This document shows positions 46,801 through 58,320 of a stretch of 64,000 nucleotides of DNA, piece after piece (within the stretch, counting starts at the first letter, position 1; each line of letters opens with the position of its first letter). Where the stretch lies: positions 1,860,001-1,924,000 of the forward strand of contig JAJUBI010000006.1 in NCBI GenBank assembly GCA_022419385.1. The letters are read 5' to 3'. This DNA is from Paraconiothyrium sp. Pb-2020. Its lineage: Eukaryota > Ascomycota > Dothideomycetes > Pleosporales > Didymosphaeriaceae. The notes under the pieces are model-generated. The model worked only from the letters and a program-made list of their open reading frames with translations. It was not told the DNA's origin and did no database searches. A program made the translations under genes and the position numbers.

Positions 46801-48802
46801 AATGGAGGGATTCGTGGAAACATTTCTGGTACGACTGACCGCAGCGGAGTATACTGTAAATAAGCGCGAAGCTTTTGTCCCATTATGCTAGTACGGCCAG
46901 CTCCGATCTGTGGAAGATTGCTCATACTGCCAATGCGGACGGTAATGCGAGAGTCACGTTGCTTGTAAGAGCGGAGAAAGGTCTCCAGCCGCAGCCCTGT
47001 TACTGAAAGGTCAGTGCGTGCGCGGAAGCTGAACGTACACGACGACAGTCATGGGCTAAAGCATCTAGCGGGACCCTCTACCACACTGCTATTCGACACA
47101 GCTCTCTTCGACATATGGTAGCTTGACGCACCATTGACGACCTTTGCCCGAAGCAGTATTGAATTCCAACTTCCAATTCCAAATTTTATGACCGACGATG
47201 GCCCTTCCGCATGGGTCAAGATTCTTGACCCATGCATCGTAACAGCACATGGGAAGCCAAGTTCGGCGATCGATACCACACCCACACGGGTCAGGCTTCC
47301 CTGAGATCGCCGTGAAATCCTAGAAGTATTGGGATGCTTTTGATAATCGCTTCGAGACTCTCGTTCGCACGTACATCATCGGCTACGCGCGACCTTGGCT
47401 GAGCTGTGAGATTACAGATGTGTTCCGGAGCAGAAGCATAATGGTACCTGGGTGCTCTATTCCCAATATTACATGTACTTTTTGACTGGCAACGGCGTCG
47501 GTAGCCTGCTAATCCGCCATACCAAATCGACTCATTTGTGTCAGGCCGACGCGTCAACTCATAGATTCGAGCTGAAGCGGTGGAACTCATAGTTTCAACA
47601 ACAGTGGCCACGATGTACGCGTTGCTTCTCATTGCTTGTTTGATACGAGCTGCGCTCCGTGAGGCCTTCGCAGATCTAAAGTTTGATAGCGGCATTGGAC
47701 AACACCCAAGTTTTCACAGCGGACGGTGTTGCTCATTAACCTTATCAAGTCCGTGGAAATGTCTACACTGTTCTCTCAGTGGTAAGGACAGCTTATTTTA
47801 AAATCGTAGACTCTATCAGTCTAACCCCTACGGTCAAGGCCAAAGTGCTGATCACGCACGGTGAACAGGCGAAGAATAACGCCTTGCGCACTAGACCTAG
47901 CTATCGATATCGCAGGACTATGGGATGCATCTGGGGAAGGAATGGGTGGGGTGCATGCTACCTTAGGTATGGTACCATATGTATTCGCCAAGAAGCGCTA
48001 CCGAATAAACTTGTCTCTCATCTCCACCGCCTCGTCGCGGCTTCCCACCGTCAGCCACCACCAATGCTTTCCAACATCGGTACTAGGACCCTTCGATAGA
48101 ACGTGCTGTACCATCGCACCGACCTTCAGGACGTGCTGCTGACCAATTCTTCCCCACTAGGACATGGAATGCCTGAGCTGATGGGAAGGATGCCGTCAGT
48201 CTACGCACGCGTAGTATTGTGCCCGGTTATCATTGCATTTCCAGGAAACTCATGTTCATGTTATTTTAACCAGATCGATTCGTTCACCTGAGGTGATACG
48301 GGACCTCGGAATGGAGGTTTCCAGCGGCGGTTAGAGACTCGACAAAAATGGTCAATCATTCGATTGTGCAGGTGCCGTTGATGTTCGGGGTTCTGAAGAG
48401 GCATATTGCGATTGTTGCGGGTTTCGTCCAGAAGGCCCAAAACAAAGTGTGCAAGCCTCCGACTGGCGTCTTTCCGGACGGGAACGGCGTTGGCACGGTG
48501 GTCCCTCAGCCGCTCATAGGCTTAGGCTTGCCTCCCGCCACGCCAGCCTCAGCCCTACAATCTTGTATGCGCTAGCACATAAGCAAAGGCTTGTTACACC
48601 CGCCGGGACGGATATGTTCACACCTATATTGCCTCATCCATCGCGTATTAACCTTTGCATAGCTGCTGGTCACAACCTCTGTCGCGAGAGTTACACCTTC
48701 TGTCTGTTTCCACAGCTACTCATGGTAGTCACACGAATCAAAGGATCTCGAATTCGCAGTTCATCCCCCTTCATCACTGTCCAACAGGTGTCGTACAATA
48801 CG
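43865..48802. other. gene-poor 4.9-kb stretch
   Basis: Largest gap in the window. Besides the doubtful minus-strand ORF pair at 45214-45791, no family is recognisable. ORFs at 46538-46838 (+) and 47291-47695 (-) have protein-like composition but no motif. A CCAAT box (GATTGG) near 44402 lies ~540 bp upstream of EPL1. No transposase, reverse transcriptase or terminal repeat was seen, so origin as an old element is only a guess. Confidence 0.4.
45214..45791 (-). pseudogene. possible degenerate or mis-spliced unknown gene
   Basis: Two overlapping minus-strand frames look protein-like. The upstream one (45525-45791) reads ARYVDILHYSHHCPTLSRPV, then YPDGTLGHVVKRLRDDWRS. The downstream one (45214-45543) reads VVPARVSPWFPSQLYRLYFP, then YEQTVLLPDFISKTDLVPVP and FVATAKLDGELWFYMHNR. 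They overlap by about 19 bases in different frames, so joining them needs a small intron or a frameshift; an AG at the overlap (ACAATAG) could be an acceptor. A donor-like AG/GTATGC ends the second part. I recognise no family. It could be a real gene with unseen introns, a decayed gene, or chance. Confidence 0.28.
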
Positions 48803-50157
48803 ATGTCATCAACATCTACGGAGGGCAAGGGTACGAGGTCATGTTGTATCGTTGCTGTCAACTCTTATCTAATAAACCCAGTATACAAGAAAAGACCGCA
48901 TCGGAAGGTTAAGAGCGGTTGTCAAACGTGCAAACGAAGGAAGATTAAGGTACGCTCCGACCCCTTCTCAACCAGCGACCCGACATATTACACTACGCCC
49001 GAGCGGTCCTCGCTCGTTTGATTGTATAGACAGAAGCCCATTAGTAACACTTCTATCGCTAGCATGCAGCCTCCACTTTCTCTTGACTAACGACTTACTA
49101 GTGTGACGAGCTTAAACCTCGGTGCTCCAACTGTCATCGATATGCCTCCGAGTGCATTTATCCAGCACCGGCGGATAACGAACTTCTAAGACCATCGATG
49201 AGCCCAGCCGCTCATAGCCCGGAAAGTTATAGCGAAGAGTTCTATGGCGGCGGTCATGAGCTCCATATGCAAGATCTTGCCTTGATGCATCAATGGTCCG
49301 TCGCAACGTGTTATGGGTTCGGAGACAGATTCACCGATGATTCAGACCCTTGGCGAGACCACATACCGATAATGGCACAGCAATACCCCTTCCTCATGCG
49401 TGGAATCCTCGCTTTAAGCGCCCTCCATCTAGCTAAAACCACCCTTGATCGAGATACGAGGGTCAATTACCTCCGCACGGCCGCCTATCATCAGGACCTC
49501 GCATTTCCAGAATACAGGACCACGCTCCGCGACGTGACTAAAGAGAACGTGGCCGCAGTCATGGCCTTCTCTGCTATTCTTACCATCTATTCTTTTGCAG
49601 CGCCAAAGGACCCAGGCCGACTGTTTGCCGAATGTCCACCCGAGTGGATTTTCTTGCATCGAGGGGTTGGAGATATACCATCACACTGGCAGAGCTGGAT
49701 CCAGAATACCTTTCTCGATCGGCAAATGCACAGACGGAGATTGCAACCGGTAGACCCGTCCTTGAATCCTGAAGATTACCGGCTTCACTGCCTCGAAGCT
49801 TTGATCGCATCATTACCCTTGGAGGAAGCAAACGAAGCTCCGGCGTACGAAGGAGCCCTCTACTGGCTGCGGCAAGCGTACGCCCATACATACAACCCTG
49901 AAAGCATGACTGGGGGCTTGCACGCTCTTCTGTTCTGGATCGAGCGAGTGCCACAAGGCTACATGGACCTGTTAAGCATGCAAAGGCCACGCGCAATGAT
50001 CCTCCTCGCGAACGCAGTTGTTCTGGTGAAGAGAGCATCTCACTTCTGGTACCTCGAAGGATTCGCGGAACACACTATCGCAGAGGCTAAACAGGTGGTT
50101 GACTTCGAGCTTTTGCCATGGATCGATTGGCCTATGCAGGTATGCGGCATGGTCTAA
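48803..50157 (+). CDS. Zn2Cys6 fungal-type transcription factor
   Basis: Model join(48803..48830, 48882..48949, 49102..50157), 383 aa. The DNA-binding domain is split by an intron (48950-49101). Splicing gives GCQTCKRRKIK-CDELKPRC, then SNCHRYASECIYP: Cys spacing CX2CX6CX6CX2CX6C, the GAL4-type binuclear zinc cluster. Basic residues before it (KKRPHRKVKSG) fit a DNA-binding arm. The rest resembles the UPC2/Fungal_trans_2-type middle domain: YPFLMRGILALSALHLAKTT, then MAFSAILTIYSFAAPKD. The first intron (48831-48881) is 51 nt, a multiple of three with no stop, so the unspliced frame also stays open; the start and that intron are the least certain parts. Targets cannot be inferred. Confidence 0.82.
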
Positions 50158-50956
50158 GCAGAAACTCAGCACATATGATATATGTGATTTTTGATGTCAC
50201 CATCGTGTGCAACTGGCCTCGTTGGTCTTCGCCTACATAGCGGTCAAGATGCCTTTGGAGCAAGCGCGATCATGTGATGTCCGCACGAGCTTGGGAGTTT
50301 TAAAACTTGGAAACTTGGTACTTTGGAAGCTCAATCTGGCCAGATCTCTGTACCACCTGTCACAGCGTTCAGCAAGCTACATCCATGACGGCGAAAGCTC
50401 GCTTCCCAAGATGAATGCTGTGCCGCCATTGATCTCCGTCTGGAAGAGGCGGCTCGGGCCGGCCGCGAGACCCAATAGGATGGGGGCCAACGAGGCGAGC
50501 TGCGCTGATTGGCTGCCGGCGGGATGATGTGCAGGGAGCGAGGGATTTGGCTTGCGGAACGTTTGTTTCACTGGCCTCGCCTATCTTCTCCAACGGTGAC
50601 CTGACCTGACTACAACGGCCGAAGGCTGGACAGCAAGGCATCGAGACCCGCTCATCTACCAGGATGCGCTCTCCAACCACCAAACCATCGCTTCCGCGCC
50701 CAGTCCAACGCAGCAACACCAGCAGCAGCCCTCAATAAAGGTTGCGATCGCGCGATATTGCTTGTTGCCGGACAACAAGGGAGCCTTGCAGCGGCACCCG
50801 CCCACGCATTGGGCTCAACGCACGTTAATCAATCACCATTAGCAACGCGCGGGGGGCCGCCAGACCACACACCACAGACCGCCGCGTCGCCCGCCTGTCG
50901 CTCGTAGCTCCATACTCGCCGCTACGATCCACCCGCCGCTTTGCAACCTCTCACCA
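50158..50956. other. intergenic
   Basis: About 800 bp between the zinc-cluster gene and the patatin-like gene. Overlapping Arg/Pro-rich frames on both strands look like chance. A GATTGG (inverse CCAAT) occurs near 50508. No gene seen. Confidence 0.4.
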
Positions 50957-53196
50957 ATGTCATTGAGGGTTGACCTTGGCTTGGTTCGCTTCTCGCCTAT
51001 CGAAGACACCTGTACGAACCCATTCCGTCCTATCTACATGTGCGTCCTAGCCTCATGGGACTATGTCTTCTTCTCATTTGGCTAGGACGTGTACCATTCA
51101 CAGGAGGCCTGCGCCATGCTTTCGACTTGTACTGACTCCGCACCCGGTGCGTGCTCATAGACTACTTCTACGACCCGCAGCATCCGACTGCCATCCAATT
51201 CCTGCTCAACGGCAAGTGGGAATCGTGGGACGTCGGCTGGGTCAAGCAGTAAGTCGTCAAAGGGCTCAGATTGAAGCTACTTCCTGAACTCAAACAGCCA
51301 TGCTCACGACCCGGAGATCAAGCATGTCGCCGCAGATGCAGAAGCCCATGCGATTCGATACTCTTCGACGTATGAGCAATGGCGCTCAACACCTATGCCT
51401 CGAGTAGCGCCCGTCGGCCAGCCGTTCTCACCCAGCCTCGAAAGCGATATATCGAGATCAAGAGCTCCAATGGATCGACCTTTTTCTCCCAAAGATACGG
51501 ACTCTCCGTTGTCTCCACCTATCTCTCACGGGTCAAATCGCGACGTCTTATCCTTAACAGCTCCCAATGCACTCTTCCCACTTTCCCAATCTGGTATGGC
51601 CTTTTCTCCAGCGCCAAACTCACCTTCAGCTTCCCGTCCACATCCTACTTTTGAGGGAACACAATTTTCTTCGAACAGAGAGGATAATCACTTAATTCGA
51701 CCGCCAATCGATTCTCCCCCGCCGAGTCACGATGGCATTACACCGGCACCGGCTTCCAAATCAACCTTGTCTTCAGGAACTCCCCTGCCAGACTTGGCTC
51801 CAGGCTTACCTCCAATTGGTCATGTACCATTAGCCTCTTCCGTCACGCCTTCCTCAGCTGCTCCTACGGCGGTGTTCCGTCCTCCACATTTATCCGCACC
51901 GCCGATTACTGCCGCATCACTCTCTATAACAGCACCTCAGACGAACGCCCATAATTTGCGTTCGTCCAGTACACGTCACACCAGTGCTAACCATTACCCG
52001 CCCACAAGCGAGAAAACCTCAGACATTGTACCACAGCTTCAGGCAATTGAAGCGCCTTGCCCTCCTCCAGGTGCTTCTTCACCCCAAACTGTGCAACCTT
52101 CCCAGCCTCCACCGCTTTTGCCACGCAAGGGTCGACATTACAAGATTATACTTTCGCTGGATGGAGACGGTATTCGCGGTTTATCGCAAGTATTCCTTGT
52201 AGAAGCGCTCGTCGGTGCGATCTGCACGAAGGTCAATCAGAATGTTAAACCCTACCAGATTTTTGACCTGATTGGCGGTTCATCTATGGGGGCTGCACTG
52301 GGATTGATGCTCAGCCGCCTGCGAATGCAAGCGCACACAGCTAGGGAAGCTTACAAATTCATCGCGAGAGAAGTATTCCAAGACAAAAAAGCTTTCTTTT
52401 CCTCACTTGATCCTCACACCGCGTCACACTTATACGATGCGCAAGGGGTGGAGGACGCCATCAAGACAGTTGTGAATGGCGAGCTTTTAGACGCGGACGT
52501 TCGTCTTTATGATCCCCGAGAAGACTCTGCCGATGCGTAAGTAGCCGGCCTTCGGTGTCGAGAGCTGCATAACTTACCATCCACCGCAGATTCGTTATTA
52601 CCACTCAGGTCAAATTAGGTTCAAATAAAGCCGCAGTCCTGCGCTCGTACCACACGCGACGGATAGCTGGACCCGAGCTTGACGATAATATATTCGTATG
52701 GCAAGCAATGAAAGCCGCCGTGCTAGCACCTCGTTACGCGTGTCCTGAAAACGGAAAAACCTGGCGATCTGTCATCGAACCTGGCCTGGTGGACTACGGT
52801 ACCACAAAGGACAATCCCGTCTCCGATGCCTACTACGAATGTCGCAAGCTCTATAAGTATACTGGGGATAGAATGGTCATTGTCTCTATCGGCACAGGAT
52901 CCGGGTTAAACCCGGATTGTGAAAGTGCAGAAATGGCGAAGAGCGTCTACAAACGAAACGGCGATGCGGAGCAACAGTGCTTCGAATTCCAGAGGGATCA
53001 CGAGGGCCTGATAAAAAGTGGCTGGTTGGAATATTTCAGGTTCAATGTGCCGAATCTGGATGATACACCCTTAGAGGAGTGGTGCAATGAGGAACTAATT
53101 AGGAAAAAAACAACGGCCTATCTTGCAAGCCCAGATGTCGGCTGGTCTTTCCACCGGTGCGTGGACAATATTACAGCCATATTGACAGGCGTCTAG
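50957..53196 (+). CDS. patatin-like phospholipase with proline/serine-rich N-terminal region and variant motifs
   Basis: Patatin-like enzymes hydrolyse acyl lipids with a Ser-Asp dyad. Secure exons: 51161..51248, 51298..52536, 52590..53196. The 5' end is uncertain: an ATG at 50957 can be joined via a GTACGA donor at 51012, giving about 663 aa in all. The N-terminal ~90 residues include YFYDPQHPTAIQFLLNGKWE. A ~250-residue Ser/Pro-rich linker follows. The catalytic domain starts HYKIILSLDGDGIRGLSQ, where the usual oxyanion motif is DGGGxRG. Next is DLIGGSSMGAALGLMLSRLR: GxSxG holds as GSSMG, against the common GTSTGG. The Asp motif is LVDYGTTKDNP, against DGG...NNP. The dyad residues remain, so it may be active. 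C-terminal sequence RMVIVSIGTGSGLNP is typical. Confidence 0.85.
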
Positions 53197-54351
53197 GGGC
53201 AGCCGCGTTGGAAGGATCGAGCGACAAAAGGTTGCATTGATTACAGGAGGCATGAGGCGCGACAATATTCGGCAAGAGATTGGAAGGTGTTGAAAGGGAA
53301 AGGGTTGATGTGGTAGTGTCATTCCCAGGACGATGGCTACCGCGACGCGAGCGCGCTACGAAGTAAAGACCTTAATGCTGTTGTATGATTGAATAGTTTG
53401 GTATCGAGATGATTGTCTCTGGTCTGTATTACAGAAGTTAGAATATACGGGCTATCATGGGCTGTCCCGAGCAACGCAAAGTACAGTCTATGTGTCATTG
53501 AGCACATGTGCTGCTGTGCACCTGCAACACAAGCTTTGTTCTCCAAGCTTAGGGCACAGCAACGAAAGCCTATTTAAGCGTTCAGCCAACTTCCCAAGCA
53601 TCCACAATTGTCTTCGCATTCTTCTTGGAGCAATCGGAACCTTACCGAGCTTTAGCGTATCTATTTGCGGGTCACCTACTCTAGCCGCACCATCCCCATC
53701 ATCAGGCCCGTAAATCCAGCTCTAGGGAAACATTCGCATGCTTCAAACAGACCGTGACATCACAATATGTTCTCACGCGACAAGCGCAGAACAAGAATCT
53801 GCTGTGCGACTGTCGCAGACCGCGCCCCCAACACCCCAGATCTTCGTTATGACGCAGTGCGTGATCCTACGGCTTGGCTGTACTCACCACACACGTTCAC
53901 GAGGCACGCCGCATAGCCGGACCATGGTTCGATTCGCGGCAGAACACATTCCCTACAGGAACGCCATGAAAGCGCCACGACGCCTTGTGTGGCTTGGCGG
54001 TTTGGGATGCGCGAAAGAAGGCGGGGTAATTGGTGCGGTGAAGGACAAGGTACAAAGGCTCGTGAGAGTTGATGTCAGTTGTGCAGGGGTGAGAGGTGCC
54101 TGATGTGGGTGCGGGCGAGCTGCGACACAAAAGACGGGTGAGGGTGTCTTGGATATGTACTTTTCGCAGTCTGCTCGCAGCGGTGGTGTTGTTTCATACA
54201 ATCTCGTTTCTAGTAGGGACCACTCGCAAGGCTCATCAGCGCACGACCGGACAAGAGCCTCGTCTCTGTTCTATCAGAGTCTGTACATATTTAGAACACC
54301 ACATTTATTCTTTCTACACATACGTGCTCCCAGAGCGCTCTTCTTCCCACC
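53197..54351. other. intergenic, promoter of the DHA1 transporter
   Basis: About 1.15 kb. No gene seen. A tRNA-like B-box (GGTTCGATTCG, near 53930) was examined and rejected. Confidence 0.45.
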
Positions 54352-56140
54352 ATGGAGTCTGTCCCAGAAACCCACCGCGATCCCAACGGTAGCGAAGGCG
54401 CCAACCTCCAGCAGGAAAAGACCGACAAAACCGACCGCATCATCACGTCCGACGACAAGATCGAGCTCACCGACCACGATGCCTGGGACAAGCTTGGCTA
54501 CTCGTTCCCCACGTGGCGCAAATGGCAGATCTTAGGCGTTGTCTTCTGCATTCAGATCTCCATGAACATGAACGCGTCACTTTATGCCAATGGCGTCGCC
54601 CGCATCGCCGAGGAGCACGGTATCTCGAAGCAGGTAGCTCGTATTCCTCAGATGGCGTTCCTTGTTGCGTATGCGTTTGGCTGCGAGCTTTGGGCGCCGT
54701 GGAGTGAGGAGTACGGACGGTGGCCGATACAGCAGCTTAGTCTGTTTTTGGTCAATATTTGGCAGATTCCATGCGCATTATCGAAGAACCTCGCGACCTA
54801 TATCGTCTGTCGGACGTTGGGTGGGCTTTCGACAGCCGGAGGGTCGGTCACATTGGGCGTGCTGGCGGATATGTGGGAGCCGGATGAGCAGGAGGTGTGT
54901 CCGCTCCGAAATCCTTTCATAGTTTCCAAGCTGACGATTACCAGTACGCTGTCGCGTTCCTCGTGCTGTCCTCGGTGGGAGGATCCGTCGTTGGCGCCAT
55001 CGTAGGTGGTTTTGTTGAGCAATACTGCTCCCTGCCGTGGATCTTCTGGGTCCAGCTGATCGTCGGCGGAGCCACTCAAATTCTCCACGCCGTATGCAAT
55101 CCCGAGACGAGGTCTACAATTTTGCTGGATCGCGAGGCAAAGAGGAAAAGAAAGTCGGGCGAGGACCCGAACGTGTATGGTCCGAATGAGATTCGCAAGC
55201 GGAGAATGACGTTGAAGGAGTTTGGAACTATCACCGGCAGGTTAGTACTGATGTGTTTAAAGAAGGGGATAGCTCGCTGACTTTGACAGACCTTTCTATA
55301 TGTTCTTCACCGAGCCCATCGTCCTCTGGCTTTCTCTTCTCAGCGGGTTTTCGGACGCGCTGATCTTCACGTTTCTTCAGTCTTTCCAGCCGGTGTACGA
55401 GCAGTGGGGGTTTGGTACCATCGGCATCAGCTTGGCTTTCATTCCGTAGGTTCTTCTTCGCTCCCTTCACAGCCTCACATCTAATATCTCCCAGCATCTT
55501 GATCGGCTACTTCCTCGCTTACTTCTCCTATCTCCCATCTATCCACTACTTCCGCGGCAAGCGTCGCAAAGGTATCCCGCTCAAGCCCGAAGTACGCCTC
55601 TGGTGGCTGCTCTTCCTGGCACCACTCGAGACAGTTGGACTCTTCGGCTTTGCGTGGACTTCGTTGGGTCCTGACCATGGCATTCCGTGGATAGCTCCCA
55701 TGATCTTCTCCACATTCATTGCCATTGCAAACGTAAGCGCCTATTCCTCTCTTATATGAAACAATGAACTCACGACGCAATAGTACGCCATATACCAATC
55801 CTCTATCGACTACCAAACTGCCGCCTACGGCGTGTACGCCGCGTCAGCAACGGGCGGCAACGACCTTGCGCGCGACTTTCTTGCCGGTATCGCAGCGCTT
55901 TACTCTGCACCCATGTACGAGAATATTCCTGGACGCCCGCTTGAATATGCCACTACCATTCTTGCATGCCTGGCGTTCCTGGTGACCATTCCGATCTACA
56001 TTGTCTATTGGAAGGGGCCAGAGATCCGGGCGAAAAGTAAGTTCGCACAGAGCTTGGACAAGAGTCGAGAGGTGGGGAGGGAGAAGAGGAAGGCGAGCGT
56101 GATAGGTGCAGGAGAGACGGAGAGGAAGGAACGAGTGTAA
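54352..56140 (+). CDS. MFS transporter, DHA1 drug/polyamine antiporter-like
   Basis: A proton-coupled exporter of the major facilitator superfamily, plasma membrane. Model join(54352..54894, 54945..55240, 55290..55445, 55495..55732, 55784..56140), 529 aa. All four introns (49-51 bp) keep the frame and rebuild helices: EPDEQE-YAVAFLVLSSVGG, ITG-RPFYMFFTEPIVLW, LAFIP-ILIGYFLAYF and FIAIAN-YAIYQSSIDYQ. Family signs: FPTWRKWQI before helix 1; PWSEEYGRWPIQQLS (loop 2-3 motif A variant); VCRTLGGLSTAGGSVTLGVL and ADMWEPDEQE; central loop with RKSGEDPNVYGPNE; helix 11 region DYQTAAYGVYAASATGGND. Acidic N-terminus and basic C-terminal tail are cytosolic. A complete 12-helix protein; the substrate is unknown. 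Confidence 0.92.
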
Positions 56141-56611
56141 GAATGTACATGATCGGCTGAGCCAGTTTCGGTGTGGTCGGTCAAATCTTCGTGTACAGCG
56201 CATTCGTCCTGAGAGTCAAGAGCGTGTATGTTACATCGTGATGAATAAGGAGATCAACATGGACAAAGTAAGACGTTTTTTCTTCGTGCAAGAACAGTAT
56301 TCAATCCCGCGCGTGAGTTTCGGAGCAAGTTGGTTGAAAATTTGCCATTGACTGGATCTGCAATCGGACGATGAACGGAATAGGAGATTGGTATAACCTG
56401 GAAGTAACGCCAGAAGATAATTGACATAGGAAAGAAGTAACGGTGATAGTATAGAACGAAACCAACCCACGGGCAACACCTCTTCCAATTCCTCAAATCC
56501 CGAAAAGACCAAAGAACAATGCTAGAAAGGTGTGCGCAAGTAGATTCGTTGTATCACAAATTAGAGATTCTCCCCAGATGAGCCGCTCGATTCTTGACCC
56601 CTTGTGCTTGA
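56141..56611. other. spacer between convergent genes
   Basis: About 470 bp between the transporter stop and the stop of the short minus-strand gene. Contains both 3' UTRs. Nothing else seen. Confidence 0.5.
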
Positions 56612-57032
56612 TCACGAGAAGCTAACAAACTTCGGGTCGCGTGGCAATCCGTCCGGTCCTATGTTGTTCTTCTTGAACCGATCCTGCATGTACAGTCGTC
56701 GCGCTTCGTCAAAGTCGACTCCTCTCCTCTTCATGATCCTCTGCACCTCGCGCTTCCCTGCATCGTCTAGCCCTTGACGCGAGTCGCCGGCTTCCAGGTT
56801 CGTATTAAGGTCGAAGGCAGAAGATGAAAGCCCGGCTTCTATGTCATCGCGGAAGGAGGTAGGCAGGCGCGTGTAGATGGGTTCGGGAATAGGAAGACGG
56901 TGTAACCAGTGGTGTCTGGTAAAGTATGCGACTGGAGGTTGTCAGTAATCTATTGGTCGTTATTGGCAATAAAGTCATACCAGTTGCAGTGACAAGCACG
57001 AAAAAGGTAAGAGAGTAGAGGATGTAGCCCAT
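56612..57032 (-). CDS. short conserved membrane-anchored protein of unknown function
   Basis: Model complement(join(56612..56931, 56981..57032)), 123 aa. No single open frame covers it; it appears only after splicing a 49-bp intron (GTATGA...CTCCAG) that joins LTFFVLVTAT to VAYFTRHHWLHRLP. One N-terminal hydrophobic helix (MGYILYSLTFFVLVTATVAY) anchors a soluble, charged domain. The end is strikingly constrained-looking: IMKRRGVDFDEARRLYMQD, RFKKNNIGPDGLPRDPKF and VSFS. I believe similar short proteins occur across filamentous ascomycetes, from the look of this tail, but I can name no function. The ATG at 57032 is the first in the exon. It shares a divergent promoter with the ribosomal protein L28e gene. 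Confidence 0.72.
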
Positions 57033-57444
57033 GATTAAGTTTGATGTGTCAAGTTGGAAGTGACAGCTCGGTTCGTTCGGAAGCCCGGAGTTATGGTCGT
57101 GAGCGGACGCAACAGAGGAAAGACAGCACACAAAGAGAGGAAGAATTATAGTGAAAGTGCAGAGTTGCTATAGCGACAACATGTGGAGAGTCTTCTTTCA
57201 CCCTTCGAAGAGTGGTGGGGGACTCACAGGGACTCACAGATCTGGAGACACGGACTAGCAGCGCATCAAGCCTCCATCGTGGCTGAAGCCGTCGTCAGCG
57301 GGGTCCGAGCGCGCGGAAAAACGTTCTTCCGATGCCGATCGCACCTTCCCGAAAGCGGGGGCATAGACGAAGCTTGGAATTTCGACCACACCAAATCGAC
57401 ATCGACGCCGGCATAACGAAGACTCGACACAGACAACCGTAGCA
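57033..57444. promoter_or_regulatory. shared divergent promoter, short membrane protein / L28e
   Basis: A 412-bp gap between divergent genes. The L28e leader just before 57445 is rich in C and A. No specific element recognised. Confidence 0.45.
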
Positions 57445-58035
57445 ATGGCCACTCTTTCTTCCGACCTTATCTGGGAAGTTGTCAAGCAGCAGGGTAGCTC
57501 TACCCTTGTGAAGAGGGCACAGTCTGGCGGTGTTTCCTTCTCGCGCGACCCGCTCAACCTCAAGAACTCGTACCAGCGCAAGGTAGGCCTCCATAGTATC
57601 GAGGATATGACCATGAACTAATTGTGCGCAGTATGAGGGTCTCGTAGACGACAGGGTACGGTCCATTATTCCATCGCAATCTCACGAATAGTTGAATACG
57701 CGCCGCACAATTGATTTCGAGATTAACACATTATACAGGCCATCGGTGTCCAGCCCGGAGAGGAGGGTGGCATCGTCCTCCTGACCAAGAAGAATGGCAA
57801 GGCTCACCAGCCCGCCTCGCACATCCAGCAGTCCGCCATCGGCTCCAGCCGAGGCACCCGCAAGACCTACTCCGCCATTGTCAACTCGACCGCCAACCGC
57901 AACTACCGCACCGACCTCCGCAAGGACGCTGTCGCCCGCGCATCCGCCATCCGCAAGTCGCAGAAGCCCGTCAAGGAGAGCAAGCCCGCTAAGGTCAGGG
58001 GTGCTAAGGCCCGCGCTGCTGCTGCGTCAGCATAG
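57445..58035 (+). CDS. RPL28e: 60S ribosomal protein L28e
   Basis: eL28 is a cytosolic large-subunit protein found in most eukaryotes but absent from budding yeast. Model join(57445..57582, 57632..57655, 57739..58035), 152 aa. The middle exon is only 24 bp and encodes YEGLVDDR, giving YQRK-YEGLVDDR-AIGVQPGEEG. N-terminal SSDLIWEVVKQQGSSTLVKR and FSRDPLNLKNSY are family hallmarks, as is the Lys/Arg-rich tail. The C-terminus is alanine- and lysine-rich (SKPAKVRGAKARAAAASA). Three exons in a short ORF are typical for fungal ribosomal protein genes. The introns are 49 and 83 bp. Confidence 0.96.
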
Positions 58036-58320
58036 AGGGAAGAAGCGAGGGCGAGGTGAGGATGATGGTAAAGGAGTTCACTGCATCGGTTCATTCGGGT
58101 CATGGTGAATGATTGCATAGGACGGCTAGGTCTATTACGATAGAAGATCGAGCTGACATAGGAATGAAATCAAATTCCGCCCAATTGACGTTCTATGTTC
58201 TCTGCGCGGTCGCGTTCCTCTCTGAAGGTACTGATGGCTCACGTATCAGCCAATCAAACGCACTGCGAACATACAGCTCATATATCTCTTATGGTACCTC
58301 TGCTCCATCCTGGAACATCT

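Noticed and set aside
43865..48802. Transposon remnant filling the gap
   Set aside because: No transposase, reverse transcriptase, terminal inverted repeat or LTR pair was found by eye; only the lack of genes suggests it.
53920..53945. tRNA-like B box GGTTCGATTCG
   Set aside because: The bases around it do not form a T-arm stem, and no matching A box or acceptor stem lies upstream.
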